Assembly (NCBI GenBank): GCA_027031025.1
Contig: JALVEJ010000027.1
Location: forward strand, 1 to 17,013
Direction: 5' to 3'
Origin: Flavobacteriales bacterium
Lineage (GTDB): Bacteria > Bacteroidota > Bacteroidia > Flavobacteriales > Flavobacteriaceae
Length of the DNA stretch: 17,013 nucleotides
Below are positions 6,847-15,359 of the stretch, piece after piece (position 1 is the stretch's first letter; every line of letters starts with the position of its first letter). The notes below the pieces were generated by a model that worked only from the letters and a program-made list of their open reading frames with translations, searched no databases and had not been told where the DNA came from. Made by a program: the position numbers and the translations under genes.

Positions 6847-9800
6847 ATGAACAGAGTAAAACTATTATTCTTGACCCTGAGCTTGGTTTTATCGCAGTTT
6901 ATGTCTGCTCAAGAACTAAGTGTATCGGGGAAAGTTACGGACGTTTCAGGCGAACCCATACCGGGCGTCAATGTCGTAATTAAAGGAAAAAACCAAGGAA
7001 CCGCAACCGATTTTGACGGCAATTACAGCATCAGGGTTTACCCGGGTGATGTATTGGTTTTCTCCTCTATCGGTTACCAAACCGTTGAAAAACCTGTTAA
7101 AAAAGGCGGCACCTTAAATGTCACCTTAAAAGAAGGCGCCTCGCAACTTGATAAAGTTGTGGTAACGGCTATGGGGATTAAACGAGAAAAAAAATCTCTC
7201 GGATATGCCATTCAGGAAGTAAAAGGAACAGAAGTTTCAAAAAACAATAGTACCAATCTTGTTGATGCCTTCTCAGGTAAAATCGCTGGTGTTCAAATCC
7301 AATCAACAGGAAATATTGGGGGATCAACCAGAATTTTATTACGTGGGGCTACATCAATAACCGGAAATAATCAACCTCTATTTGTTGTCGACGGCGTACC
7401 CATTGACAATTCAAATTTTGGTAGCTTTAGACAAGCATATGGCTCCAGAGATGATACCAATGGAAATATTGACTATGGTAATGCTGCACAAGATATTAAC
7501 CCAGAAGATATTGCATCCATTAGCGTATTAAAAGGACCAAATGCTGCAGCTTTATATGGATCCAGAGCCAGTAACGGTGTTATTTTGATAACAACAAAAA
7601 GTGCTAAAAATAAAAAAGGAATTGGATTATCTATCAATCAAACAACCGCAATGGAAACTGCTTATGATTTTCCTCCATTACAAAATATTTATGGTGGTGG
7701 TCAATCTTTAACTTTTTCTAATTTCGATGCTGATGGTTATCCTATCCAAAACGTACAAACTGACGAAAGCTGGGGTCCTAAACTAGATGGACAGCTCGTT
7801 AGACAATGGGATGGATTAGGACAAGGTGGTGAAGTACGTCCCTGGTCACCTCATCCTGACAACTATAAAGATTATTTCCAAACCGGTGTTACAAATAAAA
7901 CAAATGTAGCTTTTTCACAAGCCGGAAATATCGGTAATTACAGGCTCTCTTATACCAATTTATCTCAAACCGGTATTGTGCCTAATAGCCAAATTAAAAG
8001 AAATACCATTAGTGCCAAACTTAATGGAAAAGTCAAAAGATTTTCCGTTTCAACCAGTTTAAATTACGTCAATAACCAAGGAAAAGGCAGACCAAAAACA
8101 GGAGGAAGTAGTGATAATCCGGTTTATAATTTAGTGATTTGGACGCAAAGACAAATCGATATCGATAGATTAAGAAACTATGAAGCACCGGATGGCAAAC
8201 AAATAACTTGGCGAACCTATGGTCTTAATGATAGAACCGTAAGAGCCAATAACCCCTTTTGGTTGGCATATAAAGACTATCAAGATGATGAACGAAATCG
8301 TTTTTTTGGTAATGTTAAGACCCAATACGATTTGAATGATAAATATAGTGTTTATCTACGTTATTCATTAGATACTTATTCCGACCAAAGAAGAGATCGA
8401 AGAGCTGTTGGTAGTCGTTATACGCCTTATTTTATATCTCAGATGTACGACTTTAACGAAACTAATATTGATGGAGGTATTAATTATAAGAATACACAAC
8501 TCACAAAGGATATTTCATTAAATGCCAATTTAGGCTTTAACTTAATGTCACACAGGTTGGAAGTCAATAAAGGTGCTACACAAGGCGGCTTAAATCTTCC
8601 CGATATTTACTCACTATCTAATTCTATTGACAGACCTTATGTCGTTCGTGGTTTATACAGAAAGAAAATAAATAGTTTATTTGGAAGTGCTTCTTTTGGG
8701 TATAAAAATTATCTATTTTTAGATTTAACTGCCAGAAATGATTGGTCATCTACCTTACCACCTGACAATTGGTCCTATTTTTATCCTTCTATAACCGGAA
8801 GTTTTGTTTTCTCTGAAGTTTTAAATAGTGATCTCATCAACTTTGGTAAAATAAGATTAGGCTGGGCAAAAGTAGGTAATGATACTGCACCCTATAGGTT
8901 ATATAAAACATATATACAAGGAAGCCCTATCGGTGGTGCACCGGCATTTTACCTGCCAACAACTTCAAACAATCCTTTCTTAAAACCGGAGATTACAACT
9001 TCTTTAGAAGCCGGTCTTAACATTGCGATGTTTAATAATCGACTGGGATTTGATATTACATACTATGATGGTAATACTAAAAATCAAATTATTCCTATCG
9101 ATGTATCGCAAGCAACCGGATATGATAAAAAATGGGTCAATGCCGGTAAAATTAATAATTCCGGAATAGAAATGAGCTTAAACGGTAGAATTATTAACCA
9201 AAAATTCAAATGGGATATGACTATTAATTGGGCTCAAAACAAAAATGAAGTTGTCGAATTAGCTAAAGGCATGCAATCTTATGTTATGACGACTTTCTAT
9301 CCGGGTGTCACACTTGAATCAAGAGTGGGAGAACCTTATAGTTCTATTTATGCTCGTAAAATCAAAAGGACACCTGATGGTCAAAAAATTGTCAACGCAA
9401 CTACCGGATATTATGAAAGAGATGATGATTTATCTTTTATGGGTAGTGTACTGCCGGATTGGACAGGTGGTATCAGTAACACCTTTAAATACAAAAACTT
9501 TACCTTATCAGGGCTAGTAGATTTTCAAAAAGGTGGTGTTATATTTTTAAGAGGATATCAAACGGCTATTTATGCCGGTACTATGAAGATAACTGCCGAA
9601 AATGGTGTGAGAGAAAGAGCACTTATTGCTGATGGCGTAATGCAAACAGGTGTTGATGCAGATGGCAATCCTATATATAGTGAAAATACAACTCCTGCTC
9701 AAAGTAACAGCCAATATTTTAGATTGATGCGAAAAACACCCGGTGACTTTACAGTCTTTGATGCCAGTTTTGTAAAATTAAGAGAAGTGACTCTACAATA

Positions 9801-10011
9801 TCGAATTCCAAATAGTTTTGTTTCCAAACTAAAAATGAAAAATGCCAGCATTGGTATAACCGGAAGAAATTTAGCTATATTGTTTAGAAATACACCGGAA
9901 GGTTACAATCCTGAATCAGCCGGTAATTCATCCGGAAATATTCAAGGTCGCGAGTATGGGCAATTACCTACTGCTCGTTCATTTGCTTTTAATTTAAATC
10001 TTTCATTCTAA
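6847..10011 (+). CDS. SusC/RagA-family TonB-dependent outer membrane transporter
   Basis: 1054 residues. Signal peptide about 1-21 (LTLSLVLSQFMSAQ); carboxypeptidase-regulatory-like domain about 25-95 (VSGKVTDVSGEPIPGVNVV); TonB-box region LDKVVVTAMG (101-110). A plug domain holds the SusC signatures RGATSITGNNQPLFVVDGVP (166-185) and GPNAAALYGSRASNGVILI (230-248). The 22-strand barrel follows and ends in LNLSF with a terminal Phe. The protein is full length for the family and takes up a ligand captured by its SusD partner using TonB energy. No glycoside hydrolase, sulfatase, SusR, ECF sigma or anti-sigma gene is present in the window, so the substrate (glycan or peptide) cannot be named. The first ~250 nt are clearly more GC-rich than the barrel region. 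Confidence 0.95.
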   Translation: MNRVKLLFLTLSLVLSQFMSAQELSVSGKVTDVSGEPIPGVNVVIKGKNQGTATDFDGNYSIRVYPGDVLVFSSIGYQTVEKPVKKGGTLNVTLKEGASQLDKVVVTAMGIKREKKSLGYAIQEVKGTEVSKNNSTNLVDAFSGKIAGVQIQSTGNIGGSTRILLRGATSITGNNQPLFVVDGVPIDNSNFGSFRQAYGSRDDTNGNIDYGNAAQDINPEDIASISVLKGPNAAALYGSRASNGVILITTKSAKNKKGIGLSINQTTAMETAYDFPPLQNIYGGGQSLTFSNFDADGYPIQNVQTDESWGPKLDGQLVRQWDGLGQGGEVRPWSPHPDNYKDYFQTGVTNKTNVAFSQAGNIGNYRLSYTNLSQTGIVPNSQIKRNTISAKLNGKVKRFSVSTSLNYVNNQGKGRPKTGGSSDNPVYNLVIWTQRQIDIDRLRNYEAPDGKQITWRTYGLNDRTVRANNPFWLAYKDYQDDERNRFFGNVKTQYDLNDKYSVYLRYSLDTYSDQRRDRRAVGSRYTPYFISQMYDFNETNIDGGINYKNTQLTKDISLNANLGFNLMSHRLEVNKGATQGGLNLPDIYSLSNSIDRPYVVRGLYRKKINSLFGSASFGYKNYLFLDLTARNDWSSTLPPDNWSYFYPSITGSFVFSEVLNSDLINFGKIRLGWAKVGNDTAPYRLYKTYIQGSPIGGAPAFYLPTTSNNPFLKPEITTSLEAGLNIAMFNNRLGFDITYYDGNTKNQIIPIDVSQATGYDKKWVNAGKINNSGIEMSLNGRIINQKFKWDMTINWAQNKNEVVELAKGMQSYVMTTFYPGVTLESRVGEPYSSIYARKIKRTPDGQKIVNATTGYYERDDDLSFMGSVLPDWTGGISNTFKYKNFTLSGLVDFQKGGVIFLRGYQTAIYAGTMKITAENGVRERALIADGVMQTGVDADGNPIYSENTTPAQSNSQYFRLMRKTPGDFTVFDASFVKLREVTLQYRIPNSFVSKLKMKNASIGITGRNLAILFRNTPEGYNPESAGNSSGNIQGREYGQLPTARSFAFNLNLSF

Positions 10012-10024
10012 ACTAATTTTGATC

Positions 10025-11488
10025 ATGAAAAAAATAATTATAATATTAATATTAATTGGGTTTTCAACCGCTTGCACAAAAGACTTTGAAGAACTCAATA
10101 AAGATCCTTTGTCAACAAACAAAGCGCCAACACCGGCAATTTTAACCGGAGCCATGCAAAGTTTAATTGGTATAAATTCAGGACTTGGCTACAATAAAAC
10201 GCTAATGCTCTATGGACAACAATGGTCTCAACGTGAAACAACCAATAGAAGTTTATATAATATGGACGATTCATCAGGTGACTGGTCCGCATGGTATTTA
10301 AACGGACTTCCTGAGTTAGAAAATATCATTCAGCTTAACTCCGGTAATGATAAAAGTGATTATAGCGTTTATGGAAAAAACGAAAATCAAATTGCCGTAG
10401 CAAAAATTCTAAAAGTTTGGGCTTTTTCCAATATAACTGATACCTGGGGAAATGTTCCATATAGTCAAGCTTTAAAGGATGATATAACTTTTCCGGCTTA
10501 TGACAAACAGGAGAATATTTATCCGGCTTTAATCAATGAATTAAAAGATGCTGCCAATATGATTGATGTAAGTGCTTCCGGCTTTACAAGTGGTGATATG
10601 ATGTATAACGGCGATATGTCTAAATGGAAAAAATTTGCAAATTCGTTAAGAGCCAGATTGGCATTGCGAATGTCAGAGGTTAATCCTTCTTTGGCTCAAA
10701 CTGAAGTAGCAGATGCTCTATCAAGTGATGTTTTTACAAGTAATGCTGACAATGCCATGATTTATTTCCAAAATGAAGAAGCGCATGCTAATCCTTTATA
10801 TTTAGAGTTTTTAACACAACAATGGACATTTGTAAGTGAACCTTTGATCAACCTTATGAACTCTTATGGTAGTGGAACAGCGGCAAGCCCTTCAGATCCC
10901 AGAATTCCACATTATGCTGCCCCTAATCAAAATGGTGAATATATTGGATTTCCCTATGGTTTACCTACATCCGATACTTTTAACTATGCTATTGAAGATT
11001 ATTCATTACCTAGTTTAGAAGTCAGAGCTATGGATTTTCCGAGTTATTTTATGACTTATTCCGAGTTACTTTTCATAAAAGCCGAAGCCGAGCAACGAGG
11101 TTGGTTTGGTAATACTACTGATGCCGCAAATACCTACAACCAAGCCATAACTGCCAGTATGGAACAGTGGAATGTACCGGCTGCTGATATAACCACTTAT
11201 TTGGCTTACCCACAAGTACAATACAATGCCAACAATTGGCGTAAATTAATCGGTGAACAAAAACATATTGCCCTGTATTTACAAGGAGCTAATATATGGA
11301 ATGAATGGAAACGCCTTGACTATCCTGTTTTACAATTCCCTGCCGCTGCCAGTGCTTATGCTACTGAAATTCCAAGAAGGTTTCAATATCCGGCTAGTGA
11401 AGTAGGCGTTAACTTAGATAATTTAATCAACGCTATAAATGATATGGGTGGAGATAACACAAACACTCGTATGTGGTGGGACCAATAA
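10025..11488 (+). CDS. SusD/RagB-family surface lipoprotein (SusD-like_2 type)
   Basis: 487 residues from the ATG at 10025; a TTG two codons earlier is less likely. A lipoprotein signal peptide ends in FSTAC with acceptor Cys17, followed by TKDFEELNKDPLST, the 'N-x-DP' opening typical of the SusD-like_2 group. Later landmarks are SYFMTYSELLFIKAEAEQRG, the LIGEQKHIALYLQGANIWNE block and the C-terminal EIPRRFQYPASEVGVN (about 448-463). The protein is expected to sit as a lid over the SusC barrel on the cell surface and bind the ligand. It begins 13 nt after the SusC stop, a classical susCD operon arrangement. The ligand is unknown. Confidence 0.93.
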   Translation: MKKIIIILILIGFSTACTKDFEELNKDPLSTNKAPTPAILTGAMQSLIGINSGLGYNKTLMLYGQQWSQRETTNRSLYNMDDSSGDWSAWYLNGLPELENIIQLNSGNDKSDYSVYGKNENQIAVAKILKVWAFSNITDTWGNVPYSQALKDDITFPAYDKQENIYPALINELKDAANMIDVSASGFTSGDMMYNGDMSKWKKFANSLRARLALRMSEVNPSLAQTEVADALSSDVFTSNADNAMIYFQNEEAHANPLYLEFLTQQWTFVSEPLINLMNSYGSGTAASPSDPRIPHYAAPNQNGEYIGFPYGLPTSDTFNYAIEDYSLPSLEVRAMDFPSYFMTYSELLFIKAEAEQRGWFGNTTDAANTYNQAITASMEQWNVPAADITTYLAYPQVQYNANNWRKLIGEQKHIALYLQGANIWNEWKRLDYPVLQFPAAASAYATEIPRRFQYPASEVGVNLDNLINAINDMGGDNTNTRMWWDQ

Positions 11489-11497
11489 CCTCCCTAC

Positions 11498-11513
11498 CCC
11501 TACGAAAGTAGGG
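11498..11513. repeat. Short palindrome CCCTAC-GAAA-GTAGGG
   Basis: A perfect 6-bp stem with a GAAA loop just after the susD stop, followed by GACTCGC. It has no T tract of its own and is separate from the terminator 20 nt downstream. Similar CCTACGAAAGTAGG palindromes are, from memory, common in intergenic DNA of Bacteroidota. It may be one more member of that dispersed set. Confidence 0.6.
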
Positions 11514-11532
11514 ACTCGCAAAATATCGCACA

Positions 11533-11575
11533 AAAAAACACCTCGAATGTTTGGGGTGTTTTTTGTATTTTTTTT
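11533..11575. terminator. Bidirectional terminator between susD and the GT2 gene
   Basis: AAAAAACACCTC (11533-11544) pairs with GGGGTGTTTTTT (11553-11564) over 12 bp with one G-T wobble and an 8-nt loop. It has A residues on the left and T residues on the right, so it can end transcripts on both strands. It sits between the convergent susD stop (11488) and the GT2 stop (11591). Confidence 0.85.
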
Positions 11576-11590
11576 AACGATTAAACTCTG

Positions 11591-12547
11591 TTAAGCATTT
11601 AGCATCTCATCAACTTTATATCTTTGAATTTTATCATTATTTTTAAGTAACATCTCACCCAAAAAACCGGCTAAAAAAAACTGACTACCCAAAATCATGG
11701 CTGCCAAGGCTATATAAAACCAAGGTCGATCGGTTACCAAATGGGTCGGAATGTTGTGGTATAATTTATAAGCTTTTACACCCAAAATAATAACAACAGC
11801 CGCGCCGCCAATCAAAAACATCAAAATACCTAAGGCTCCGAATAAATGCATCGGGCGTTTGGCAAAACGGGTCAAAAACCATAGCGTAATCAAGTCTAAA
11901 ACTCCCTTGATAAAACGGTCGGAACCGAACTTGGTTTCTCCGTATTTGCGGGCTTGGTGTCGCACTACCTTTTCGCCTATACGCGTATAACCTTCATTTT
12001 TGGCCAAAAAAGGAATATAACGGTGCATCTCGCCATAGACATTAACATCTTTTACCACTTGATTTTTATAGGCTTTTAAGCCGCAATTAAAATCGTGCAA
12101 ATCTAAGCCGGAAACTTTACGGGCAGCCCAATTAAACAATTTGCTGGGTAAATTCTTTTTGAGTTTTGAATCATAACGCTTTTTTTTCCAACCCGAAACC
12201 AAATCATAGTCGTCTTCGGTAATCATTTTATACAAAGCCGGTATTTCTTCGGGGCTGTCTTGTAAATCGGCATCCATAGTGATAACTACATCTCCTTGCG
12301 CCATTTTAAAGCCGGCATGCAACGCCTGCGATTTACCATAGTTACGTCTGAACTTTACCCCTTTTACCCGATTATCTTTTTGCGCCAATTCCGAAATAAT
12401 TTGCCAAGAATCGTCCGTACTGCCGTCATCTAAAAAAATGATTTCATAGGTATAACCCTCGCGTTGCATTACTTCCGTTATCCAACGATAAAGTTCCGGC
12501 AATGACTCCGCTTCATTTAACAAAGGTATGACTAATGATATTTGCAT
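11591..12547 (-). CDS. Family 2 glycosyltransferase, polyprenyl-phosphate sugar synthase type (DPM1/GtrB-like)
   Basis: 318 residues. The N-terminal GT-A domain opens with SLVIPLLNEAESLPEL. It carries the nucleotide-binding FLDDGSTDDS (38-47), the metal-binding MDADLQDSPEE (91-101) and HDFNCGLKAY (151-160). Two C-terminal transmembrane helices follow (about 232-258 and 275-302), with QFFLAGFLGEML in the second. This layout is that of enzymes that move a sugar from a nucleotide donor to undecaprenyl phosphate at the inner membrane for later use in glycan or lipid modification; the exact sugar is not predictable. It is the last gene of a minus-strand set headed by the dehydratase, though the 231-bp gap before it carries repeats and could contain its own promoter. 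Confidence 0.9.
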   Translation of the reverse strand: MQISLVIPLLNEAESLPELYRWITEVMQREGYTYEIIFLDDGSTDDSWQIISELAQKDNRVKGVKFRRNYGKSQALHAGFKMAQGDVVITMDADLQDSPEEIPALYKMITEDDYDLVSGWKKKRYDSKLKKNLPSKLFNWAARKVSGLDLHDFNCGLKAYKNQVVKDVNVYGEMHRYIPFLAKNEGYTRIGEKVVRHQARKYGETKFGSDRFIKGVLDLITLWFLTRFAKRPMHLFGALGILMFLIGGAAVVIILGVKAYKLYHNIPTHLVTDRPWFYIALAAMILGSQFFLAGFLGEMLLKNNDKIQRYKVDEMLNA

Positions 12548-12554
12548 ATTTTTT

Positions 12555-12765
12555 TTTGAGGAATTGTGGATTTATTTCGGTTAATAGATGACTTTGTCAT
12601 TTTATGATTGTTTACTGCTTCACAATATATTTCTGCTTTAAATTGAGGAAAAGATGATTTGTTGTAGTTCATTGTTTATTCTGTGTTTATTCTGTCATTT
12701 GATGATTACTTTGTATTTTAACAATATAACTACATCCAATTTGAGGAAATGAGAAATTGATTAAA
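12555..12765 (+). repeat. Intergenic ~87-bp-period repeat, cluster 3 (three copies)
   Basis: The core TTGAGGAA occurs at 12556, 12643 and 12741 (spacings 87 and 98 bp), with variable tails: ATTGTGG, AAGATG and ATGAGAAATTGA. The block before the second copy, CTGCTTCACAATATATTTCTGC (12615-12636), matches the block before the copies at 1616 and 15450. The cluster fills nearly the entire 231-bp gap between the GT2 and DUF4199 genes, yet runs in the opposite sense to those genes. No ORF or promoter is evident in it. Confidence 0.7.
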
Positions 12766-12778
12766 TACGAGTTAAAAG

Positions 12779-13297
12779 TTAATAATCTTCATTGGGCGTT
12801 TTAAAAAATAAACCGCCTAGTAACCCGCCAATCAGTCCGTATATCAACCCCGTAAAAATTTGTCCTATCAATTGCATCGGAACAAAAAACTTTTTGGTCA
12901 TTGCCATTTGCTTTTCGAGCATATCTTCTGTAAACATATCGTTTTCTTCTAACATTTTTTTTGACATTTCCAATACCTCATCAACGGCGCCGGGATTGAT
13001 ATAAGCAAAATAAATATAGGTATAAATTCCTACAAACAACCCGCCTAACAATCCGACTAAAACACCTAATTTTACGGCTTTTCCCAAAGTTACCGGATAG
13101 CCTTGATTGCGATAATACCAAACTGCCAAAATGGGAATGCCTATAAACATAAATAAGGCGACAAAGCCCAAAATCATAACCGAAGTATCTTTGGGATTAG
13201 CCGTTGGCGACTTAATAAGCATAAAAATAATACCTAAAATAGCATATAATGCAGCAAACATCGACATAATGTTTTTAAAAGATTTTTGTTGTTCCAT
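12779..13297 (-). CDS. DUF4199-family membrane protein
   Basis: 172 residues with four predicted membrane segments (about 9-28, 40-61, 73-100 and 140-165). The last two flank a charged, Met/Glu/Lys-rich loop (105-138: DEVLEMSKKMLEEND...) that should be a soluble helix. Glycine-rich turns such as GVLVGLLGGLFVGIYTY and LIGGLLGGLFF fit DUF4199, a Bacteroidota family of unknown function. I recall this family often lying next to a GT2 glycosyltransferase in Flavobacteriia, as here, so a link to glycan or lipid export at the inner membrane is possible but unproven. The gene begins 66 bp after the dehydratase stop and has no promoter match in that gap, suggesting cotranscription. Confidence 0.85.
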   Translation of the reverse strand: MEQQKSFKNIMSMFAALYAILGIIFMLIKSPTANPKDTSVMILGFVALFMFIGIPILAVWYYRNQGYPVTLGKAVKLGVLVGLLGGLFVGIYTYIYFAYINPGAVDEVLEMSKKMLEENDMFTEDMLEKQMAMTKKFFVPMQLIGQIFTGLIYGLIGGLLGGLFFKTPNEDY

Positions 13298-13363
13298 AGT
13301 TGTATGTTTTTATGATTTATTTTTTACCTATCTATTCTCCGACTAGCTGATTGAAACGTTCTA

Positions 13364-15274
13364 TTAATCAGCATCCAATTCTTGATAAACCGAATTGTTT
13401 GACACAAATTCCGGAATCATGGTTTTTAAAATTTTAACTATCTCAAAATTAGTCATTTTTTTATAATCTTTCAATGTATTGAAGAAAGAAAAAATAGCCT
13501 GACAATCTACCGAATTAATTTGGGCTATTTTAAGTTTTTCGTGATGCGTGGGCAAATCGCCTTCATTTTGCCCCAAAACTTCTTCATACAATTTTTCTCC
13601 CGGTCGTAAGCCGGTTATTTTGATTTCAATCTCTTCGGGATATTTATAACCGGACAGTTGAATCATTTTAACAGCCAAATCAAAAATCTTAACCGGCTTG
13701 CCCATGTCAAACACAAATATTTCGCCGCCGTTTCCCATGGTGCCGGCTTCCAAAACCAAATGACAAGCTTCGGGTATGGTCATAAAAAATCTGGTAATTT
13801 CTTTATGAGTTACCGTCAAAGGACCACCTTGTTTCAATTGTTTTTTAAAGAGTTGAATTACAGAGCCATTAGACCCTAACACATTACCAAAACGCGTAAT
13901 GATAAATTTGGTGCCGGGGTATTTTTTTTGTAAACAAGTGGCATACATTTCGGCGGCACGCTTGGTAGCGCCCATCACATTGGTCGGATTGACCGCTTTG
14001 TCGGTCGAAACCATCACAAATTTTTCCACGCCGTAAGCCACGGCTAAATCCATAACAATTTGACTCCCTAACACGTTGACTTTCACTGCTTCATACGGAT
14101 TTTCTTCCATCAAAGGCACATGCTTATAGGCAGCGGCATGATAAATTATTTGAGGCCGAAACCGCTCAAAATATTCTCGCATAATATGCGCGTCGCGAAT
14201 ATCGGCAACTATCGGGAGAAAATTCCGGTAAGATTTACTGATAAATGCTTGTTGCAAATCATACAAAGCCGATTCGGCTTGATCTATCAAAATTAATAGT
14301 TTAGGGTTGAAATGCATCACCTGATTAGCAATTTCCGACCCAATGGAACCGGCAGCACCGGTTATCATCACCACTTTATCTTGTATGTCTTTTTGGATAA
14401 CCGGATTGTCGATTTTAATGGGATTGCGATTGAGCAATTCTTCAATATTCAGTTCCTTAATTTGACTGATATTGATTTGTTCCCTATCAATCCATTGATT
14501 GATAAAAGGCACGGTTTTTACCTTTAAGCCTAAATCCAGATATTGATTGGCAATATTGAGCAATTCTAATGATTTGGCTTCGGGCTTGCTGATAATCACC
14601 TCTTCTATACCGTGTTTCGTTAAAAATTCTTCTGTTATGGTTTTCGAAGATAAAACGGGCTTGCCATTAATATGTTTATGCAGAAATTGCGTTCGGTCAT
14701 CCACCAAAGCCACCACATCATAAGGCGCATCATGAGAAGCTAAAATGGCGTCAAAAACGGCTTTTCCGGAATGCGCTCCGTGAATGATAATTTTTTTCGA
14801 TTTTACATGATGCAATATTTTTTGATGAAAAGATTTATAAATAATCCGGCTTGCCAACAGCAAAAAAATAGACACAAAAAACGTAATGCCTATGACCGAC
14901 AAAGGCATATTCCAAAAAGGAAACATATCTATTTTACGAACTAAAAAAACAATTAAAAACAGTAAAAAAGTAAATATCACAGCAGATTTGGTCACACTAA
15001 TAGCATCGTTTAAACCTGTGTGACGTACGATGCCTTTGTAAGAGCCGGTGATTAAAAAACTGATTAAAGCCAAAAAACCGACTAGAAAAAATTGTGGAAT
15101 CAAATCAAAATTACCGAAATGAAAACCAAAATTAAACCGGATAAGATATGCTAATAAAAAAGCATTGAGCACCAGAAAAATATCAATCAACAAAACTCCC
15201 CAGCGCGGAGAAGATTTGTTGGCCAAAACTTTTAGATAGTTGGATAAAGGAATATAATATTTTTTTAAACTCAA
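13364..15274 (-). CDS. Membrane-anchored nucleotide-sugar 4,6-dehydratase/epimerase (FlaA1/WbpM/CapD-like)
   Basis: 636 residues, usual for the large class. The N-terminus has four membrane helices (about 25-46, 60-77, 95-113, 124-145). A first nucleotide-binding-like CoA-binding fold follows (about 158-255), then an extended SDR dehydratase domain. That domain has the cofactor loop TGAAGSIGSE (305-314), YHAAAYKHVPLMEENP (378-393), STDKAVNPTNVMGATKR (423-439) and RFGNVLGSNGSV (461-472). In this class Met434-xxx-Lys438 replaces the usual Tyr-xxx-Lys. The likely reaction is UDP-GlcNAc 4,6-dehydration, feeding synthesis of modified sugars for surface glycans. The start is TTG at 15274: the frame has no ATG until residue 117 and a TAA lies only five codons upstream. 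It heads a minus-strand set with the DUF4199 and GT2 genes. Confidence 0.92.
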   Translation of the reverse strand: MSLKKYYIPLSNYLKVLANKSSPRWGVLLIDIFLVLNAFLLAYLIRFNFGFHFGNFDLIPQFFLVGFLALISFLITGSYKGIVRHTGLNDAISVTKSAVIFTFLLFLIVFLVRKIDMFPFWNMPLSVIGITFFVSIFLLLASRIIYKSFHQKILHHVKSKKIIIHGAHSGKAVFDAILASHDAPYDVVALVDDRTQFLHKHINGKPVLSSKTITEEFLTKHGIEEVIISKPEAKSLELLNIANQYLDLGLKVKTVPFINQWIDREQINISQIKELNIEELLNRNPIKIDNPVIQKDIQDKVVMITGAAGSIGSEIANQVMHFNPKLLILIDQAESALYDLQQAFISKSYRNFLPIVADIRDAHIMREYFERFRPQIIYHAAAYKHVPLMEENPYEAVKVNVLGSQIVMDLAVAYGVEKFVMVSTDKAVNPTNVMGATKRAAEMYATCLQKKYPGTKFIITRFGNVLGSNGSVIQLFKKQLKQGGPLTVTHKEITRFFMTIPEACHLVLEAGTMGNGGEIFVFDMGKPVKIFDLAVKMIQLSGYKYPEEIEIKITGLRPGEKLYEEVLGQNEGDLPTHHEKLKIAQINSVDCQAIFSFFNTLKDYKKMTNFEIVKILKTMIPEFVSNNSVYQELDAD

Positions 15275-15297
15275 ATTGTGAATAATTTAGGTTAAGA

Positions 15298-15305
15298 CAA
15301 AATTA
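15298..15305 (-). promoter_or_regulatory. Candidate -7 element upstream of the dehydratase gene
   Basis: On the minus strand TAATTTTG (15305-15298) fits TAnnTTTG and would place the transcript start near 15291, 17 nt before the TTG start codon. There is no TTG at the expected -33 distance, so support is partial. Its position does favour translation from the TTG at 15274. Confidence 0.4.
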
Positions 15306-15359
15306 CGAAAAAAGCTGATATGGATTTATTATGACTCAAATTTATATGGATTTAATTTT

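Noticed and set aside
6842..6850. Two-codon mini-ORF ATG-CTA-TGA overlapping the susC start, possible translational control
   Set aside because: It is too short to distinguish from chance in this AT-rich leader, and no supporting structure is seen.
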